Part shown: positions 10,158 through 21,440 of the stretch, in pieces
Position numbering within the stretch: the first letter of the stretch is position 1
Layout: each line of letters starts with the position of its first letter
Source: Pelagibacteraceae bacterium AG-390-O04
Lineage (GTDB): Bacteria > Pseudomonadota > Alphaproteobacteria > Pelagibacterales > Pelagibacteraceae
Length of the DNA: 64,000 bases
Direction of reading: 5' to 3'
Assembly: GCA_003278065.1 (NCBI GenBank)
Contig: QCHE01000004.1
Coordinates: forward strand, 1 to 64,000
Position numbers and translations under genes: made by a program
The notes under the pieces: model-generated
The model's input: the letters and a program-made list of their open reading frames with translations, nothing else
Databases searched by the model: none
What the model was told of the DNA's origin: nothing

Positions 10158-11840
10158 ATGGAGACTAATAGTGCAGATTTAAAAAAACTTTTTAATGAAA
10201 AAAAATATTCAATAATTGTTGATATTATTGAAAATAAAATTAGTGAGAAAGATAAAAATTCCGGACTATTAAATTTATTAGGAGTTTGTAAATTTTTAAA
10301 TAATAGCAACAAAGAAACTCTTAAATCTGCAAAAGACGATTTTAGAAGAGCATATTTAAAAGAAAAAGACACTCCAAATGCATTTCATGCTCTTAAGAAT
10401 TTTATAAATATCTCAATGGATTTATTTGATATTGAGTTTAGATCGGGAGAGGCTTGTAACGAAAAAATTTTTGAAGAAATACTTTCATATTTTAATGAAA
10501 ATGAGGATTATTTTAAAAAAAATGAAGGACTTGCACAATCAATTATTAGAGTATTTAAACGAAATTTAGATCTAGATAATGTAATTAATTATTTAAAAAA
10601 AATAATTGAACTTAATGATAAGAATATAGACGCTTTATGTACATATATTTATTTTAATTGTTTTAAAAATGACTGGAATCAAAAAAATTTTTTAGAATAT
10701 TCTAGATTATTAAATAAAAAACTACCGTTATATCCAAAAGAAAAGTTAACAAGTTTAAAAGAAAATAAAGATAAAAAAATTAATTTAGCCTTTTTATCTT
10801 CTGACATAAGATCAAATCATTCCGTAAGTTTTTTCTTAAAAACAGTTTTAATAAATTATAACAAAGAAAAATTTAATATTTTCATATATTTCAATAATCA
10901 AAAAGAAGATAAAACATCTAACGAATTTAAAAAATATGTTTTTAAATCAAGAAATATTTTTCATTTAAATGATATTGAAGCAATTAATTTAATTAGATCC
11001 GATAAAATCGATATAATTATTGATCTAATGGGTATAACATCGAGTCATCGATTGCCATTATTCAAAAACCGCATAGCGAAAAACCAATTACTGTGGTGTG
11101 GTTATAATAATACAACAGGCGTTGATCACATGGATTATTTGATTTCCGATAAATATTTAATTTTAGAAAATGAAGAAAATTTATATTCAGAAAAAATTAT
11201 TCGTTTAGAAAATATTTGGAACTGTCACTCAGGATTTTCAGGAAATAGAGAATTTATTGAAGCACCATTTAAAACTAATAAATATGTTACTTTTTGTTCA
11301 TTTAACAATTTTAGAAAAATTAATGATAATGTCATAAATGTTTGGTCATCTATTTTAAAACAAGTACCTAATTCCAAATTAATTTTGTCCCCATCCGATA
11401 CTGCCTCTTTTTCAATCATATCGAAAAAATTTAAAAATAAAGGTGTTTTAGACTCAATAATTTTTCAAACATATAAAAAAAATTATGAGGACCATTTGAA
11501 TGAATATAAAAATATTGATATTGCACTTGATACTTTCCCCTACAATGGAGTCACAACATCTTTTGAAGCAATTTGGATGGGTGTTCCAGTTTTAACTATA
11601 AAAGGATATAATTTTAATTCTCGCACAGGTGAGTCTATTAATAATAATCTGGATTTAAAAGAGTTAGTAAGTGAAGATGAAGAAGATTATATTAAAAAGG
11701 CCGTGTCTTATTGTGCAGATACAGATAAAATTATAAATTTAAGGAAAATAATCTTTGACAAAGCACTAAAGTCTCCTTTATTTGATAAAGAAAAATTTTC
11801 AAATCAATTTTATACTTCTCTAGAAAAAATAAATAAATAA
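10158..11840 (+). CDS. TPR-containing O-GlcNAc transferase/SPINDLY-like glycosyltransferase (GT41-type)
   Basis: N-terminal helical repeats; C-terminal NLAFLSSDIRSNHSVSFF, DIIIDLMGITSSHRLPLFKNRIAKNQLLWCGYNNTTGVDHMDYLISD, IDIALDTFPYNGVTTSFEAIWMGVPVLTIKG. Confidence 0.8.
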   Translation: METNSADLKKLFNEKKYSIIVDIIENKISEKDKNSGLLNLLGVCKFLNNSNKETLKSAKDDFRRAYLKEKDTPNAFHALKNFINISMDLFDIEFRSGEACNEKIFEEILSYFNENEDYFKKNEGLAQSIIRVFKRNLDLDNVINYLKKIIELNDKNIDALCTYIYFNCFKNDWNQKNFLEYSRLLNKKLPLYPKEKLTSLKENKDKKINLAFLSSDIRSNHSVSFFLKTVLINYNKEKFNIFIYFNNQKEDKTSNEFKKYVFKSRNIFHLNDIEAINLIRSDKIDIIIDLMGITSSHRLPLFKNRIAKNQLLWCGYNNTTGVDHMDYLISDKYLILENEENLYSEKIIRLENIWNCHSGFSGNREFIEAPFKTNKYVTFCSFNNFRKINDNVINVWSSILKQVPNSKLILSPSDTASFSIISKKFKNKGVLDSIIFQTYKKNYEDHLNEYKNIDIALDTFPYNGVTTSFEAIWMGVPVLTIKGYNFNSRTGESINNNLDLKELVSEDEEDYIKKAVSYCADTDKIINLRKIIFDKALKSPLFDKEKFSNQFYTSLEKINK

Positions 11841-11852
11841 TTACTTAATGAT

Positions 11853-13184
11853 ATGAATATTTATGCTTTATCCTCCGGTCCAGGAACATCTGGTATAGCA
11901 GTAATAAGAATTTCAGGTAAAGATACATCCGAAATTATAAAATCTATCACTCAAAAACCTGTTCCGAAGCCAAGAGAGGCAACATTAAGAAAAATAAACA
12001 ATATCAACACTTATAAGCTGATTGATGAGGGGATAATATTGTGGTTTCCTGGCCCTCAGAGCTACACAGGTGAGGATATGGCAGAAATCCAAGTGCATGG
12101 TGGAAAAGCCGTAATTCAAGCTGTCCTTAATTCAATTTCAAGTTTTAAAGATTGTCGTTTAGCGGAGCCAGGAGAATTTACTAAGTTAGCTTTTCAAAAT
12201 GGCAAGATAAATTTGCTTAAAGCAGAAAGCATTGCAGATTTGATTTCAGCAGAAACTGAAATCCAAAGATTACAAGCTATTAAAATAATGAAAGGAAAAT
12301 CTTCTGAGAAATTTAATCAATTAAGAGACAAATTATTAAAAACTCTTTCATTTGTTGAAGCTAAAATAGATTTTCCCGAGGAAGATCTTCCAGAAGAAAA
12401 TTTAAAAAAAATAAAAAAAGATTCTTCATCAGTTCTAAATGAAATAAATAAAATTTTGAATGATCAAAAAGTTGGAGAAATAATTCGTGAAGGATTTAAA
12501 ATTGCAATTGTAGGACCAACAAACGCAGGTAAATCCAGTCTATTAAATAATCTATCTAATAGAGAAGTTGCTATAGTTTCAGAAATGGCTGGAACCACAA
12601 GAGATGTTATTGAAACACATTTAAATATAGATGGATATCCTGTAATAATTTCTGATACAGCTGGTATAAGAGATTCAAAAGATGAAATTGAAAAAAAAGG
12701 AATTAAATTATCTCTTAGTAAAGCCGAAAATGCAGACTTAAAATTAGTAGTAGTAGATGCTAAAAGGGTTGATATTAGCGGCTTTTTGAATGATTTATTA
12801 AAAAAAGATGCGATATTAGTAGTTAATAAATCAGATCTTTTAAAAGAAAAATTAGACCCAGAAATTTATAAGCTTGAACATGTTCTAATTTCACTAAAAG
12901 ATAATTTAAATGTCGATAAATTAATTTCTAAAATAAAAAATAATTTAAAAAATAAATTTATATCTGAAGAGGATATTTTAATCACTAGGGAAAGACATAG
13001 ACAACATTTATTGCAGTGTGCAGATTATTTAAAAAATTTTTTGGATAAAAATGATAAAAAGGATTTTGACAAAGCAGCTGAGGATTTGAGATTAGCAACT
13101 AGACATTTAGGTATGATTGTTGGAAAAGTTGATGTAGAGGAGATATTAGGTAGTATTTTCAACGATTTTTGTATTGGAAAATAA
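11853..13184 (+). CDS. mnmE: tRNA modification GTPase MnmE
   Basis: ALSSGPGTSGIAVIRISG, VGPTNAGKSSLLNNL, EMAGTTRDVIE, C-terminal FCIGK. Confidence 0.97.
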   Translation: MNIYALSSGPGTSGIAVIRISGKDTSEIIKSITQKPVPKPREATLRKINNINTYKLIDEGIILWFPGPQSYTGEDMAEIQVHGGKAVIQAVLNSISSFKDCRLAEPGEFTKLAFQNGKINLLKAESIADLISAETEIQRLQAIKIMKGKSSEKFNQLRDKLLKTLSFVEAKIDFPEEDLPEENLKKIKKDSSSVLNEINKILNDQKVGEIIREGFKIAIVGPTNAGKSSLLNNLSNREVAIVSEMAGTTRDVIETHLNIDGYPVIISDTAGIRDSKDEIEKKGIKLSLSKAENADLKLVVVDAKRVDISGFLNDLLKKDAILVVNKSDLLKEKLDPEIYKLEHVLISLKDNLNVDKLISKIKNNLKNKFISEEDILITRERHRQHLLQCADYLKNFLDKNDKKDFDKAAEDLRLATRHLGMIVGKVDVEEILGSIFNDFCIGK

Positions 13185-13300
13185 TATCGATTTTACTGTA
13201 TTTTAAGGCCTTTTTTCACTATTTTCGTTGATAAATATAGCTTATTTAAGAAAAAAAACTCAAATCTTGTAAATATTTTAATCGAATATAAATTTAAATC

Positions 13301-15172
13301 ATGAAAAAAGATTTATCTTTTGATGTAGTAGTGATTGGTGGAGGCCATGCAGGTTGTGAAGCAGCAGCAGCATCCGCACGGCTTGGAATTAACACCGCCC
13401 TCTTCACTCACAATAAAGACACTATAGGTGAAATGTCATGTAATCCTGCTATCGGTGGTTTAGGCAAAGGACATTTGGTAAGAGAAATTGATGCTTTAGA
13501 TGGGGTGATGGGTGAGGTAGCTGATAAATCTGGAATTCAATTTAAACTGTTAAATAGGAGTAGAGGACCAGCAGTAAGAGGACCTCGAACTCAATCCGAT
13601 AGATCACTATATCGTAAATTTATGCAAGAAAAACTTGTAAACTACTGTAATTTAAGCATTTTTTCTGATCCGGTAATTAAGTTTATTTTTTCAAATAACG
13701 AAATAAATGGATTTATAACAGAAAAAGGTAACAAAGTAAGTTGTAGTAAGTTAATCTTAACAACAGGCACATTTTTAAATGGTTTGATACATATTGGAGA
13801 TGAGAAAACGCCAGCAGGTCGATTTAATGAAAAACCTAGCACAGGTTTAAGTGAACAGTTAGATAAATACAATTTTAAGATTGGTAGATTAAAAACTGGA
13901 ACACCCCCTAGATTAGATTCTAGGACTATTAACTTTGAAAATTTAGAAAAACAATTCGCTGATGATAAACCTTATTTTTTTTCTTTCTTAACAAAAAAAA
14001 ATTTAAATAAGCAGGTCTCGTGCTCAATGACCTATACGAATGAAAAGGTTCATAAGATTATTGAAAAGAATTTAACTAAAAGTGCTATGTACTCAGGTAG
14101 CATTCAAGGTGTTGGCCCAAGATATTGTCCTTCGATAGAGGATAAGATTGTAAAATTCGCAGATAAAACCAGGCATCAGATATTTTTAGAGCCAGAAGGC
14201 CTTAATGATCACACTATATATCCAAATGGCATATCCACATCTCTACCAGAGGTTGTGCAATACGAAATACTCAACAATATCAATGGTTTAGAAGACGTAA
14301 AAATAATTAGGCCTGGATATGCTATAGAATACGACTACATTGACCCTAGAGAACTTTTTCTGACATTGGAAACAAAAAAAATAAAGAATTTATATCTTGC
14401 TGGACAAATTAATGGAACCACAGGATATGAGGAAGCAGCAGCTCAAGGTCTTATAGCAGGTATTAATGCTGCTCTTTCTATTAAAAATATGGAGCCTTTT
14501 ATCTTGGACAGATCTGATGCTTATATTGGAGTAATGATCGATGATTTGGTAACCAAAGGTGTTGCTGAACCATATAGAATGTTTACATCTCGAGCTGAGT
14601 ATAGATTAAGCCTAAGATCTGATAATGCAGATTTGAGGCTCACCAATAAAGGTATTAAGATTGGACTAATATCAGAGCCTAGAAAACAAGCTTTTGAGGA
14701 TAAATTTGTTAAATTAAGCAAAATCTCTATGCAAATGAATATTCTTAATATATCTCCCTCTAGAGCAGATAAATTTGGTATTAAAATAGCGAAAGATGGT
14801 GTTTTTAGAACTGCAGAAGAAATTTTGACCCAAAAAGGTGTAAATATGAAGAAAATTAGAGGTATTTGGCCTGAAATCTTAGATCATGGTGATGAGATAG
14901 ATGAGCAGATCGAGATCAACTCCCATTATCGAGGCTATTTAAAAAAACAAAAAGCCGATATTTTAGCTTTTAAGAGAGATGAGAACTTATTAATTCCAAA
15001 TAACATTGATTACGATCAATTTTCTGGTCTTTCTAATGAGGTAAAAGCTAAATTTAAGGAAATTAGACCCAAAACTATGGGTCAGGCACTTAGAATAGAT
15101 GGAATTACCCCTGCTGCTGTATATATTTTGTTGTCACACGTTAAAAGAAAGTCTATTAAGCATATAGCTTAA
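13301..15172 (+). CDS. mnmG: tRNA uridine-5-carboxymethylaminomethyl modification enzyme MnmG
   Basis: [59 protein letters not shown]. Confidence 0.98.
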   Translation: MKKDLSFDVVVIGGGHAGCEAAAASARLGINTALFTHNKDTIGEMSCNPAIGGLGKGHLVREIDALDGVMGEVADKSGIQFKLLNRSRGPAVRGPRTQSDRSLYRKFMQEKLVNYCNLSIFSDPVIKFIFSNNEINGFITEKGNKVSCSKLILTTGTFLNGLIHIGDEKTPAGRFNEKPSTGLSEQLDKYNFKIGRLKTGTPPRLDSRTINFENLEKQFADDKPYFFSFLTKKNLNKQVSCSMTYTNEKVHKIIEKNLTKSAMYSGSIQGVGPRYCPSIEDKIVKFADKTRHQIFLEPEGLNDHTIYPNGISTSLPEVVQYEILNNINGLEDVKIIRPGYAIEYDYIDPRELFLTLETKKIKNLYLAGQINGTTGYEEAAAQGLIAGINAALSIKNMEPFILDRSDAYIGVMIDDLVTKGVAEPYRMFTSRAEYRLSLRSDNADLRLTNKGIKIGLISEPRKQAFEDKFVKLSKISMQMNILNISPSRADKFGIKIAKDGVFRTAEEILTQKGVNMKKIRGIWPEILDHGDEIDEQIEINSHYRGYLKKQKADILAFKRDENLLIPNNIDYDQFSGLSNEVKAKFKEIRPKTMGQALRIDGITPAAVYILLSHVKRKSIKHIA

Positions 15173-15819
15173 TGGATAACATAATTTTAAATTCTTATTC
15201 TAAAATTTCAGATTTAAATGTTTCACGTGAAACTTGTAATGAGCTCGAGAGCTTAATTTCTATGATTCAAGCAAAAAACAGAGAAATTAACATTATAAGT
15301 AAAAAAATATATGAAAAAGAGGCAATAAGAGAGCGACATATTATTGATTCTGCACAAATCATTGATTTTGTTGATTTAAATTGTAATACAACCTCTGATT
15401 TAGGTACAGGAGGAGGTATGCCTGGTCTAATAGTAGCAATAGTAATGAAACAAATTAAAAATAGTATGAAAGTTACTCTTTACGAAAAAAGCTACCATAA
15501 ATGTGTCTTTTTAAAAGAAGTTTCGAAAAAATTGAATTTGAACACAGAAATAATTCAAAAAGATATTTTTACAGTTAAAAATATTGAAACAGGAACAATA
15601 ATGTCGAGAGCTTTTAAACCAATGCCAGTTATTCTTAATTTAATAAATCAAAATTTTAAAAAACATAAAAATGTTATTTTATTTATGGGAAACACAGGAA
15701 GAAAAATATTGAATGAAACTCTTAAAGAGTGGGATTTGGATTTTGAAGAAAAAAAAAGTTTAACAAGCGAAGGCTCTTTTATATTAAACATAAAAAAAAT
15801 AAGAAAAAAAATTTCATGA
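15172..15819 (+). CDS. rsmG: 16S rRNA (guanine527-N7)-methyltransferase RsmG
   Basis: INIISKKIYEKEAIRERHIIDSAQI, DLGTGGGMPGLIVAI; between mnmG and parA. Confidence 0.93.
   Translation: MDNIILNSYSKISDLNVSRETCNELESLISMIQAKNREINIISKKIYEKEAIRERHIIDSAQIIDFVDLNCNTTSDLGTGGGMPGLIVAIVMKQIKNSMKVTLYEKSYHKCVFLKEVSKKLNLNTEIIQKDIFTVKNIETGTIMSRAFKPMPVILNLINQNFKKHKNVILFMGNTGRKILNETLKEWDLDFEEKKSLTSEGSFILNIKKIRKKIS
15219..15234. promoter_or_regulatory. parS: parS-like centromere site embedded in rsmG CDS
   Basis: TGTTTCACGTGAAACT, 15/16 match to TGTTTCACGTGAAACA; about 600 bp upstream of parA. Confidence 0.88.
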
Positions 15820-16610
15820 AAATTATTTCAATAATTAATCAAAAAGGTGGGGTAGGGAAAACAACTACTGTAATAAATCTAGCTTCAGCATTATCTCAAC
15901 AAGGAAAAAAAATTTTAGTAATTGATTTAGATCCTCAGGGAAACGCTACAACAGGATTAGGACTCTCTAACACAGAGCAATCAGATCTTACAATTTATGG
16001 CATTCTTAACGGGACAAGCTCAATTACAGATGTTATTAAAAAAACAGATTTTAAAAATCTGGATTTAATACCATCAAATGTTGATCTGTCTGGTTTGGAG
16101 GTAGAAACGGCTGGAGATAGTGATAGAGCTTTTATATTGAAGGGCAAATTAACCGCTTATTTGAATGATTCTAGAGCCTTTTATGACTATGTTTTAATAG
16201 ATTGCCCACCATCTTTAAGTTTGCTGACCGTTATGGCTTTAGTATCATCTAACTCATTGTTAGTTCCTCTTCAAACAGAATTTTTTGCATTGGAGGGTCT
16301 GACACAGCTAATGAAAACTATAGAAAGAATAAAAGTCAATTTAAATCCAAATTTAGAAATGCAAGGTATACTTCTGACTATGTACGATAAAAGAAATAAA
16401 CTTTCTTCAGAGGTAGAATCAGAAGCTAGAAATTATTTTAAAGAAAAAGTGTATCAAACTGTTATTCCAAGAAATGTAAGATTGTCAGAAGCACCCTCTC
16501 ACGGAATACCAGTTTTAATATATGATAAAAATTGTCCTGGTAGTAAAGCTTACTACGGGTTTACAGATGAGTTTATGAATCAAGAAAATAATATTGGAAG
16601 TGCAGCATAA
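15816..16610 (+). CDS. parA: Chromosome partitioning ATPase ParA
   Basis: IISIINQKGGVGKTTTVINLASAL, VLIDCPPSLSLLTVMAL. Confidence 0.96.
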   Translation: MKIISIINQKGGVGKTTTVINLASALSQQGKKILVIDLDPQGNATTGLGLSNTEQSDLTIYGILNGTSSITDVIKKTDFKNLDLIPSNVDLSGLEVETAGDSDRAFILKGKLTAYLNDSRAFYDYVLIDCPPSLSLLTVMALVSSNSLLVPLQTEFFALEGLTQLMKTIERIKVNLNPNLEMQGILLTMYDKRNKLSSEVESEARNYFKEKVYQTVIPRNVRLSEAPSHGIPVLIYDKNCPGSKAYYGFTDEFMNQENNIGSAA

Positions 16611-17458
16611 TGGACTCAAATAAAATCAAAAAAGGCTTAGGACGTGGTCTATCTTCATTAATTGGTGAGAGCAGTAAAGACATAAAAACTAATAAGTTAA
16701 GATTGAATGATTTAATCCCAAATAGTTATCAACCAAGAAAAAATTTCGATGAAGATAGTTTAAATGATTTAACTAATTCAATAAAAGAAAGAGGCGTAAT
16801 TCAACCAATCATAGTTAGAAAATCAAAAAAAGAAAATTCGAAACACGAAATTATAGCTGGAGAGAGAAGGTGGCTTGCCGCTCAAAAAGCGGGACTAAAT
16901 GATATTCCGGTTGTAGTTGTAGAAGCTGATGATTTGAAATCATTAGAATTTGCAATAGTTGAAAATGTTCAAAGGCATGATTTAAATCCCTTGGAGGAAG
17001 CTCAAGGGTACAAACGTTTAATCAATGAATTTGCATATGATCAGGAAAAAGTATCTAAATTCATTGGAAAAAGCAGAAGTTATATAACAAATTCTTTGAG
17101 AATTTTAACTCTTCCAAATGAAGTAATAAAATTAATAGAGGGAAAAAAACTTACAACAGGCCATGCTAAAATCTTGGTAGGCTTAGAAAATTCAGTTTTT
17201 GTGGCAAACAAGATTGTCGAAAAAAAATTGTCTGTAAGACAGGCAGAAAATTTTGTTAAAATTTTTAAATCAAAAAAACAAAAAAATAGTAATTTTAAAG
17301 ATTCTAATATAATCGATTTAGAAAAATCTATTATCGAAAAAATTGGCCTTTCTGTATCAATTAAAAACAATAAAAAAAACCAAGGAAGTATTACTTTTTC
17401 ATATAAAGAAATTAACCAATTAAATAAAATAATTGAAATTATAAAATCTTATTATTAG
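16610..17458 (+). CDS. parB: Chromosome partitioning protein ParB
   Basis: GLGRGLSSLIGE, RLNDLIPNSYQPRKNFD, HEIIAGERRWLAAQKAGL, IVENVQRHDLNPLEEAQGY. Confidence 0.97.
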   Translation: MDSNKIKKGLGRGLSSLIGESSKDIKTNKLRLNDLIPNSYQPRKNFDEDSLNDLTNSIKERGVIQPIIVRKSKKENSKHEIIAGERRWLAAQKAGLNDIPVVVVEADDLKSLEFAIVENVQRHDLNPLEEAQGYKRLINEFAYDQEKVSKFIGKSRSYITNSLRILTLPNEVIKLIEGKKLTTGHAKILVGLENSVFVANKIVEKKLSVRQAENFVKIFKSKKQKNSNFKDSNIIDLEKSIIEKIGLSVSIKNNKKNQGSITFSYKEINQLNKIIEIIKSYY

Positions 17459-18434
17459 GTGAGTTCAAGCTTTGAAAAATAAAGTCATTAATAATATGAT
17501 TGGAACTGTACGAATTTTTTTTTATCAAAAGTTCTATAGAATTTGTATGTTTGATAAAATTTTTAATTTGTCCCAAAGACCAGATTTTTAATTGTTGTTT
17601 TATTAAATCTTTATCTTTCCAAAATATTGGTGGTTTATAAGATGATATTACTTCATCAATATTTTTTTTAATTTCTAAGTTTTTTTTGAGTTTTTCAAGT
17701 CGTTTTAATTTATATAAAAAGTTTCTGATAATTAAAATATTTTCTTCAGGTGAAGGATTGTTTTCATTTAAAATATTTAATGTTTTTTTTGTATTTTTTG
17801 CTAAGCATTGATCAGTTAATTCAGATATTTCATAATTTTCTGCTAAATTAGTAAGTTTTAAAATTTGATCAATTTCAATAGTTTTTTTCTTATGGCTAAA
17901 ACAAGCAATTTTTTCTAATTCATTTACTAAATTAATCCGATCATTTTTTGCTCTTTCAATTATTAAATTAATACTTTGATTTGATAATTTTAGATTTTTA
18001 CTTTTCAAATAATTTTGAGCTAGTGATGAAAGTGTTTGATAATTGTCTTCATAGAAAGGTATAGAAATTAATTTTTTTTCAGTTTCAAAAAATTTTCTCA
18101 ATTTTGATTTTTTATCAAGTATCTCTGAGTTAATTATAATTACATCGTCGTCTAGTTGTTTATCTGTCAATTCTTCTATAATAGGAAGAATTTTATCTGT
18201 TGCTCTGTTTATAACAATTAATTTTTCTTCTTCAAAAAAAGATTTATTTAAAAAAATATTAAAAAAATTTTCAGTATCTTCTAGAATAAATTTTTCATCA
18301 TAATTATTTATTTTTTTTTCACCTTTTTTTTTTAATAATATATCTTTTTTTAATCCTTCATTTTTTCCATGAAATAAATAAAATTTATTTTTTTTGAAGT
18401 CTATTTTATTTAGTTCATAAGACTTTATAATCAT
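17439..18434 (-). CDS. holA: DNA polymerase III delta subunit
   Basis: HolA-like architecture (FYLFHGKNEGLKKDILLKK...ELEKIACF) next to lptE and leuS. Confidence 0.85.
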   Translation of the reverse strand: MIIKSYELNKIDFKKNKFYLFHGKNEGLKKDILLKKKGEKKINNYDEKFILEDTENFFNIFLNKSFFEEEKLIVINRATDKILPIIEELTDKQLDDDVIIINSEILDKKSKLRKFFETEKKLISIPFYEDNYQTLSSLAQNYLKSKNLKLSNQSINLIIERAKNDRINLVNELEKIACFSHKKKTIEIDQILKLTNLAENYEISELTDQCLAKNTKKTLNILNENNPSPEENILIIRNFLYKLKRLEKLKKNLEIKKNIDEVISSYKPPIFWKDKDLIKQQLKIWSLGQIKNFIKHTNSIELLIKKNSYSSNHIINDFIFQSLNSPNNKIL

Positions 18435-18888
18435 TTAATTTTGAAGCCTTATCATTAACTTATCACTTATAATTGAACTAAGATTATTTTTTATCGTTTT
18501 TTCGTATTGAGACTCATCGAATTTATTTTCAAAACTTTTCATTATAAATTTTTCCGTAATTGCAAAGTCTTTTGTTTTTTCCTTAGATTTAACAATAAAA
18601 TTAGCTTTTATTAAAATTTCATATTTTGTTGTATTACCAGCAGTATCTTTTGTTAAGGATTTTTTTTTATAATAGGTATTACTTTCAACTAAAAAACCAT
18701 TCCCATCGCTTTGTTTTATATATCCCCTAAGTCTATTTTTTATAATTTTATTTACATCGGAATCTCCATCCAAAGTTAATTTCTGAATCGAAAAACCCCC
18801 TAAATTTTTTTTTCGAATACATTGGAGAATACCCACAACTTACGATTAGTATTGCAAATAAAAATATTCTTAAAAAATTTTTAATCAT
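18435..18888 (-). CDS. lptE: LPS-assembly lipoprotein LptE; frame broken by apparent +1 in a T9 (A9) tract at 18805-18813
   Basis: From 18888 the frame reads MIKNFLRIFLFAILIVSCGYSPMYSKK (signal peptide plus lipobox). The body NLGGFSIQKLTLDGDSDVNK... is in another frame. Removing one A joins them as CGYSPMYSKKNLGGFSIQ. Confidence 0.82.
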
Positions 18889-18891
18889 GAT

Positions 18892-21426
18892 TTATAATAA
18901 TATATTTATGAGCTTATTTGGAATAAATATAGTTTTTTTAATTTTTTTATCCTTTAAATATTTATAAATAGTTTTATCATTTCTTATATATTCTAACATA
19001 TCTTTTTCTTTTAAATTTTTGTCTGCTGTTATTAAAGTTCTTTTTTTCCCATTTATCTGTACTACATAATCTACTTTAGATACTTCCAAATATTTTGCTT
19101 CGGGTTTTGGCCATTCATCGATTTTTTGAACCCCGAGGTCTTCTAAACATTCATTTGCTTGGTGAGGTAAAATTGGCGAAAATAAAATTAATATTTTTTG
19201 ATAACAATTTAGAAGATCTTTACTGTTTAATTTATTTTCCAAATGTTTAATCAAAAAATTGTAAGTTTCATGCATATTTGCAATTATCACATTGTATGTA
19301 AAATTTTCTAAATTATGAGTTATTTTATTAATTGTTTGATTAGTAAATTTTTTAATTTCTAAATCTTCTGATACATCTTCTAAATTTTGATTTATTTTTT
19401 CTTTAATTTTTTGGTGCAAAGTCCAAAATTTCTGCACAAATCTAAACGATGATGCCATGCCTTGTTCAGACCATTGCACATCTTTTTCAGGTGGACTGTC
19501 AGATAGTATAAAAAATCTTGCTGCGTCTGAACCATAATTATCTATTATTTTTTCAGGATCTATAACATTCTTTTTTGATTTTGACATAGATTCTGATGGT
19601 CCTACTTTTACTTTAGTATTAGGTTTATTTTTCAGCATATAATAATCATTTTTTAATTCCACTTCATCCGGGCTAAGCCAATTATTATTTTCATCCTGAT
19701 AAGTTTCGTGACAAACCATACCTTGTGTAAACAAACCATCAAACGGCTCATTAAATTTAAAATTTTTATTTTTATATCCAATGGATCGCATAAAAAATCT
19801 TGAGTATAGAAGATGAAGAATTGCATGTTCAACTCCACCTATGTATTGATCAACTGGCATCCAGTAATTAATTTCGTCTAAATCAAAACCATATTCAACA
19901 TTTTTTGGTGAACAAAATCTTAAAAAATACCATGAAGAATCAACAAATGTATCCAGTGTGTCTGTTTCTCTTATACAATCCTCGTTATTAATATTTATTC
20001 TTTTCCACTTTTCGTCACTATCTAGTGGGTTTCCTTTTACGTTTAAATTAATGTTTTGAGGAAGTTTTACTGGCAGGTGTTCTTTTGGTACTGGGATTAC
20101 CTCACCTTTTTTGTTATAAGCAACTGGTATAGGGCATCCCCAATATCTCTGTCTTGAAACACCCCAATCTTTGAGTCTAAAATTAATTTTTTTCTTACCG
20201 ATTTTTTTATTTTCAAGTATCTCTATAGTTTTAAGAATTGATTTATTAGGGGCGGTTAATCCATTTAAAAATTCAGAATTAATAATTATGCCCGGGCCCG
20301 TGTAAGCTTCTTTTTTAACATTAAAATCTTTATCATCTTCTGGCCTGACCACGGTAATTATGGGAAGTTTATATTTAGTGGCAAATTCAAAGTCTCTTTG
20401 ATCGTGTGCAGGGCAACCAAATACAGCTCCAAAACCGTAATCCATTAAAACAAAGTTTGCAAAGAATATTGGTACTTTATTACCATTGAGTGGGTTGATT
20501 GCCATTAGATTAGTCTTAAATCCTATTTTTTCAGCATTCGCCAATGACTCTTCTGTTGTTCCTGTTTTAGAGCATTCTTCTTTGAAATTTTGAAACTTAA
20601 CGTCATTTTCGTAATGTTTAGAAATAGGATGGTCGGGAGATAGTGCAAGAAATGAAAAACCAAATAAAGTGTCTGGTCTTGTTGTAAAACATTTAATAGT
20701 ATTAATAGGCAAATTTCCTTCAACTTCAAAATCTATCTCGCTACCAAAAGACTTACCTATCCAGTTAGTTTGCATTACTTTCACTTTATTTGGCCACTTT
20801 TTTAAACTTTCTAAACCATTTAAAAGTTCATCTGAAAATTTTGAAATATTAAAAAACCATTGATTCAACTTCTTTCTTTGTACAACAGCGCCAGACCTCC
20901 AACCTTTACCATCTATTACCTGTTCATTTGCTAAAACTGTTTCGTCTATTGGATCCCAATTTACAAAATTCTCTTTTCTATAAACTAAACCTTTCTCGTA
21001 AAGTTCTAAAAAAAACATTTGTTGATGTTTGTAATATTCTTCTGAGCAGGTTGAAATTTCTCTGTCCCAGTCAATTGATAAACCAAGTTTTTTGAGTTGA
21101 GATTTCATTAAAGAAATATTTTTTTCTGTCCATGATTTAGGACTTAAATTATTTTGTCTCGCTGCATTTTCTGCAGGTAGACCAAACGAGTCCCACCCCA
21201 TAGGATGAAGTACATTAAATCCCTGTAAAGCTTTATATCGTGAAAGGACATCTCCAATTGTATAGTTCCTAACATGCCCCATATGAATTTTACCAGATGG
21301 GTAGGGAAACATTTCCAAACAATAAAATTTTTTTTTATTTTTTTCTATTTGTGTTTTGAAAGATTTATTATCTTCCCAAAATTTTTGCCATTTTAACTCA
21401 ATTTTTTTAAAATTGTATCTTTCCAC
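18892..21426 (-). CDS. leuS: Leucyl-tRNA synthetase
   Basis: [62 protein letters not shown]. Confidence 0.98.
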   Translation of the reverse strand: MERYNFKKIELKWQKFWEDNKSFKTQIEKNKKKFYCLEMFPYPSGKIHMGHVRNYTIGDVLSRYKALQGFNVLHPMGWDSFGLPAENAARQNNLSPKSWTEKNISLMKSQLKKLGLSIDWDREISTCSEEYYKHQQMFFLELYEKGLVYRKENFVNWDPIDETVLANEQVIDGKGWRSGAVVQRKKLNQWFFNISKFSDELLNGLESLKKWPNKVKVMQTNWIGKSFGSEIDFEVEGNLPINTIKCFTTRPDTLFGFSFLALSPDHPISKHYENDVKFQNFKEECSKTGTTEESLANAEKIGFKTNLMAINPLNGNKVPIFFANFVLMDYGFGAVFGCPAHDQRDFEFATKYKLPIITVVRPEDDKDFNVKKEAYTGPGIIINSEFLNGLTAPNKSILKTIEILENKKIGKKKINFRLKDWGVSRQRYWGCPIPVAYNKKGEVIPVPKEHLPVKLPQNINLNVKGNPLDSDEKWKRININNEDCIRETDTLDTFVDSSWYFLRFCSPKNVEYGFDLDEINYWMPVDQYIGGVEHAILHLLYSRFFMRSIGYKNKNFKFNEPFDGLFTQGMVCHETYQDENNNWLSPDEVELKNDYYMLKNKPNTKVKVGPSESMSKSKKNVIDPEKIIDNYGSDAARFFILSDSPPEKDVQWSEQGMASSFRFVQKFWTLHQKIKEKINQNLEDVSEDLEIKKFTNQTINKITHNLENFTYNVIIANMHETYNFLIKHLENKLNSKDLLNCYQKILILFSPILPHQANECLEDLGVQKIDEWPKPEAKYLEVSKVDYVVQINGKKRTLITADKNLKEKDMLEYIRNDKTIYKYLKDKKIKKTIFIPNKLINILL

Positions 21427-21440
21427 TTAAATAAAAATTA

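Noticed and set aside
13185-13300. Second origin or ncRNA in the mnmE-mnmG gap
   Set aside because: Only about 115 bp, no DnaA box or stable hairpin seen; most likely just a promoter region.
18311-18333. Long T9/T10 runs in holA as further frameshifts
   Set aside because: The holA reading frame is continuous through both tracts; kept as an in-frame comparator for the slippage hypothesis.
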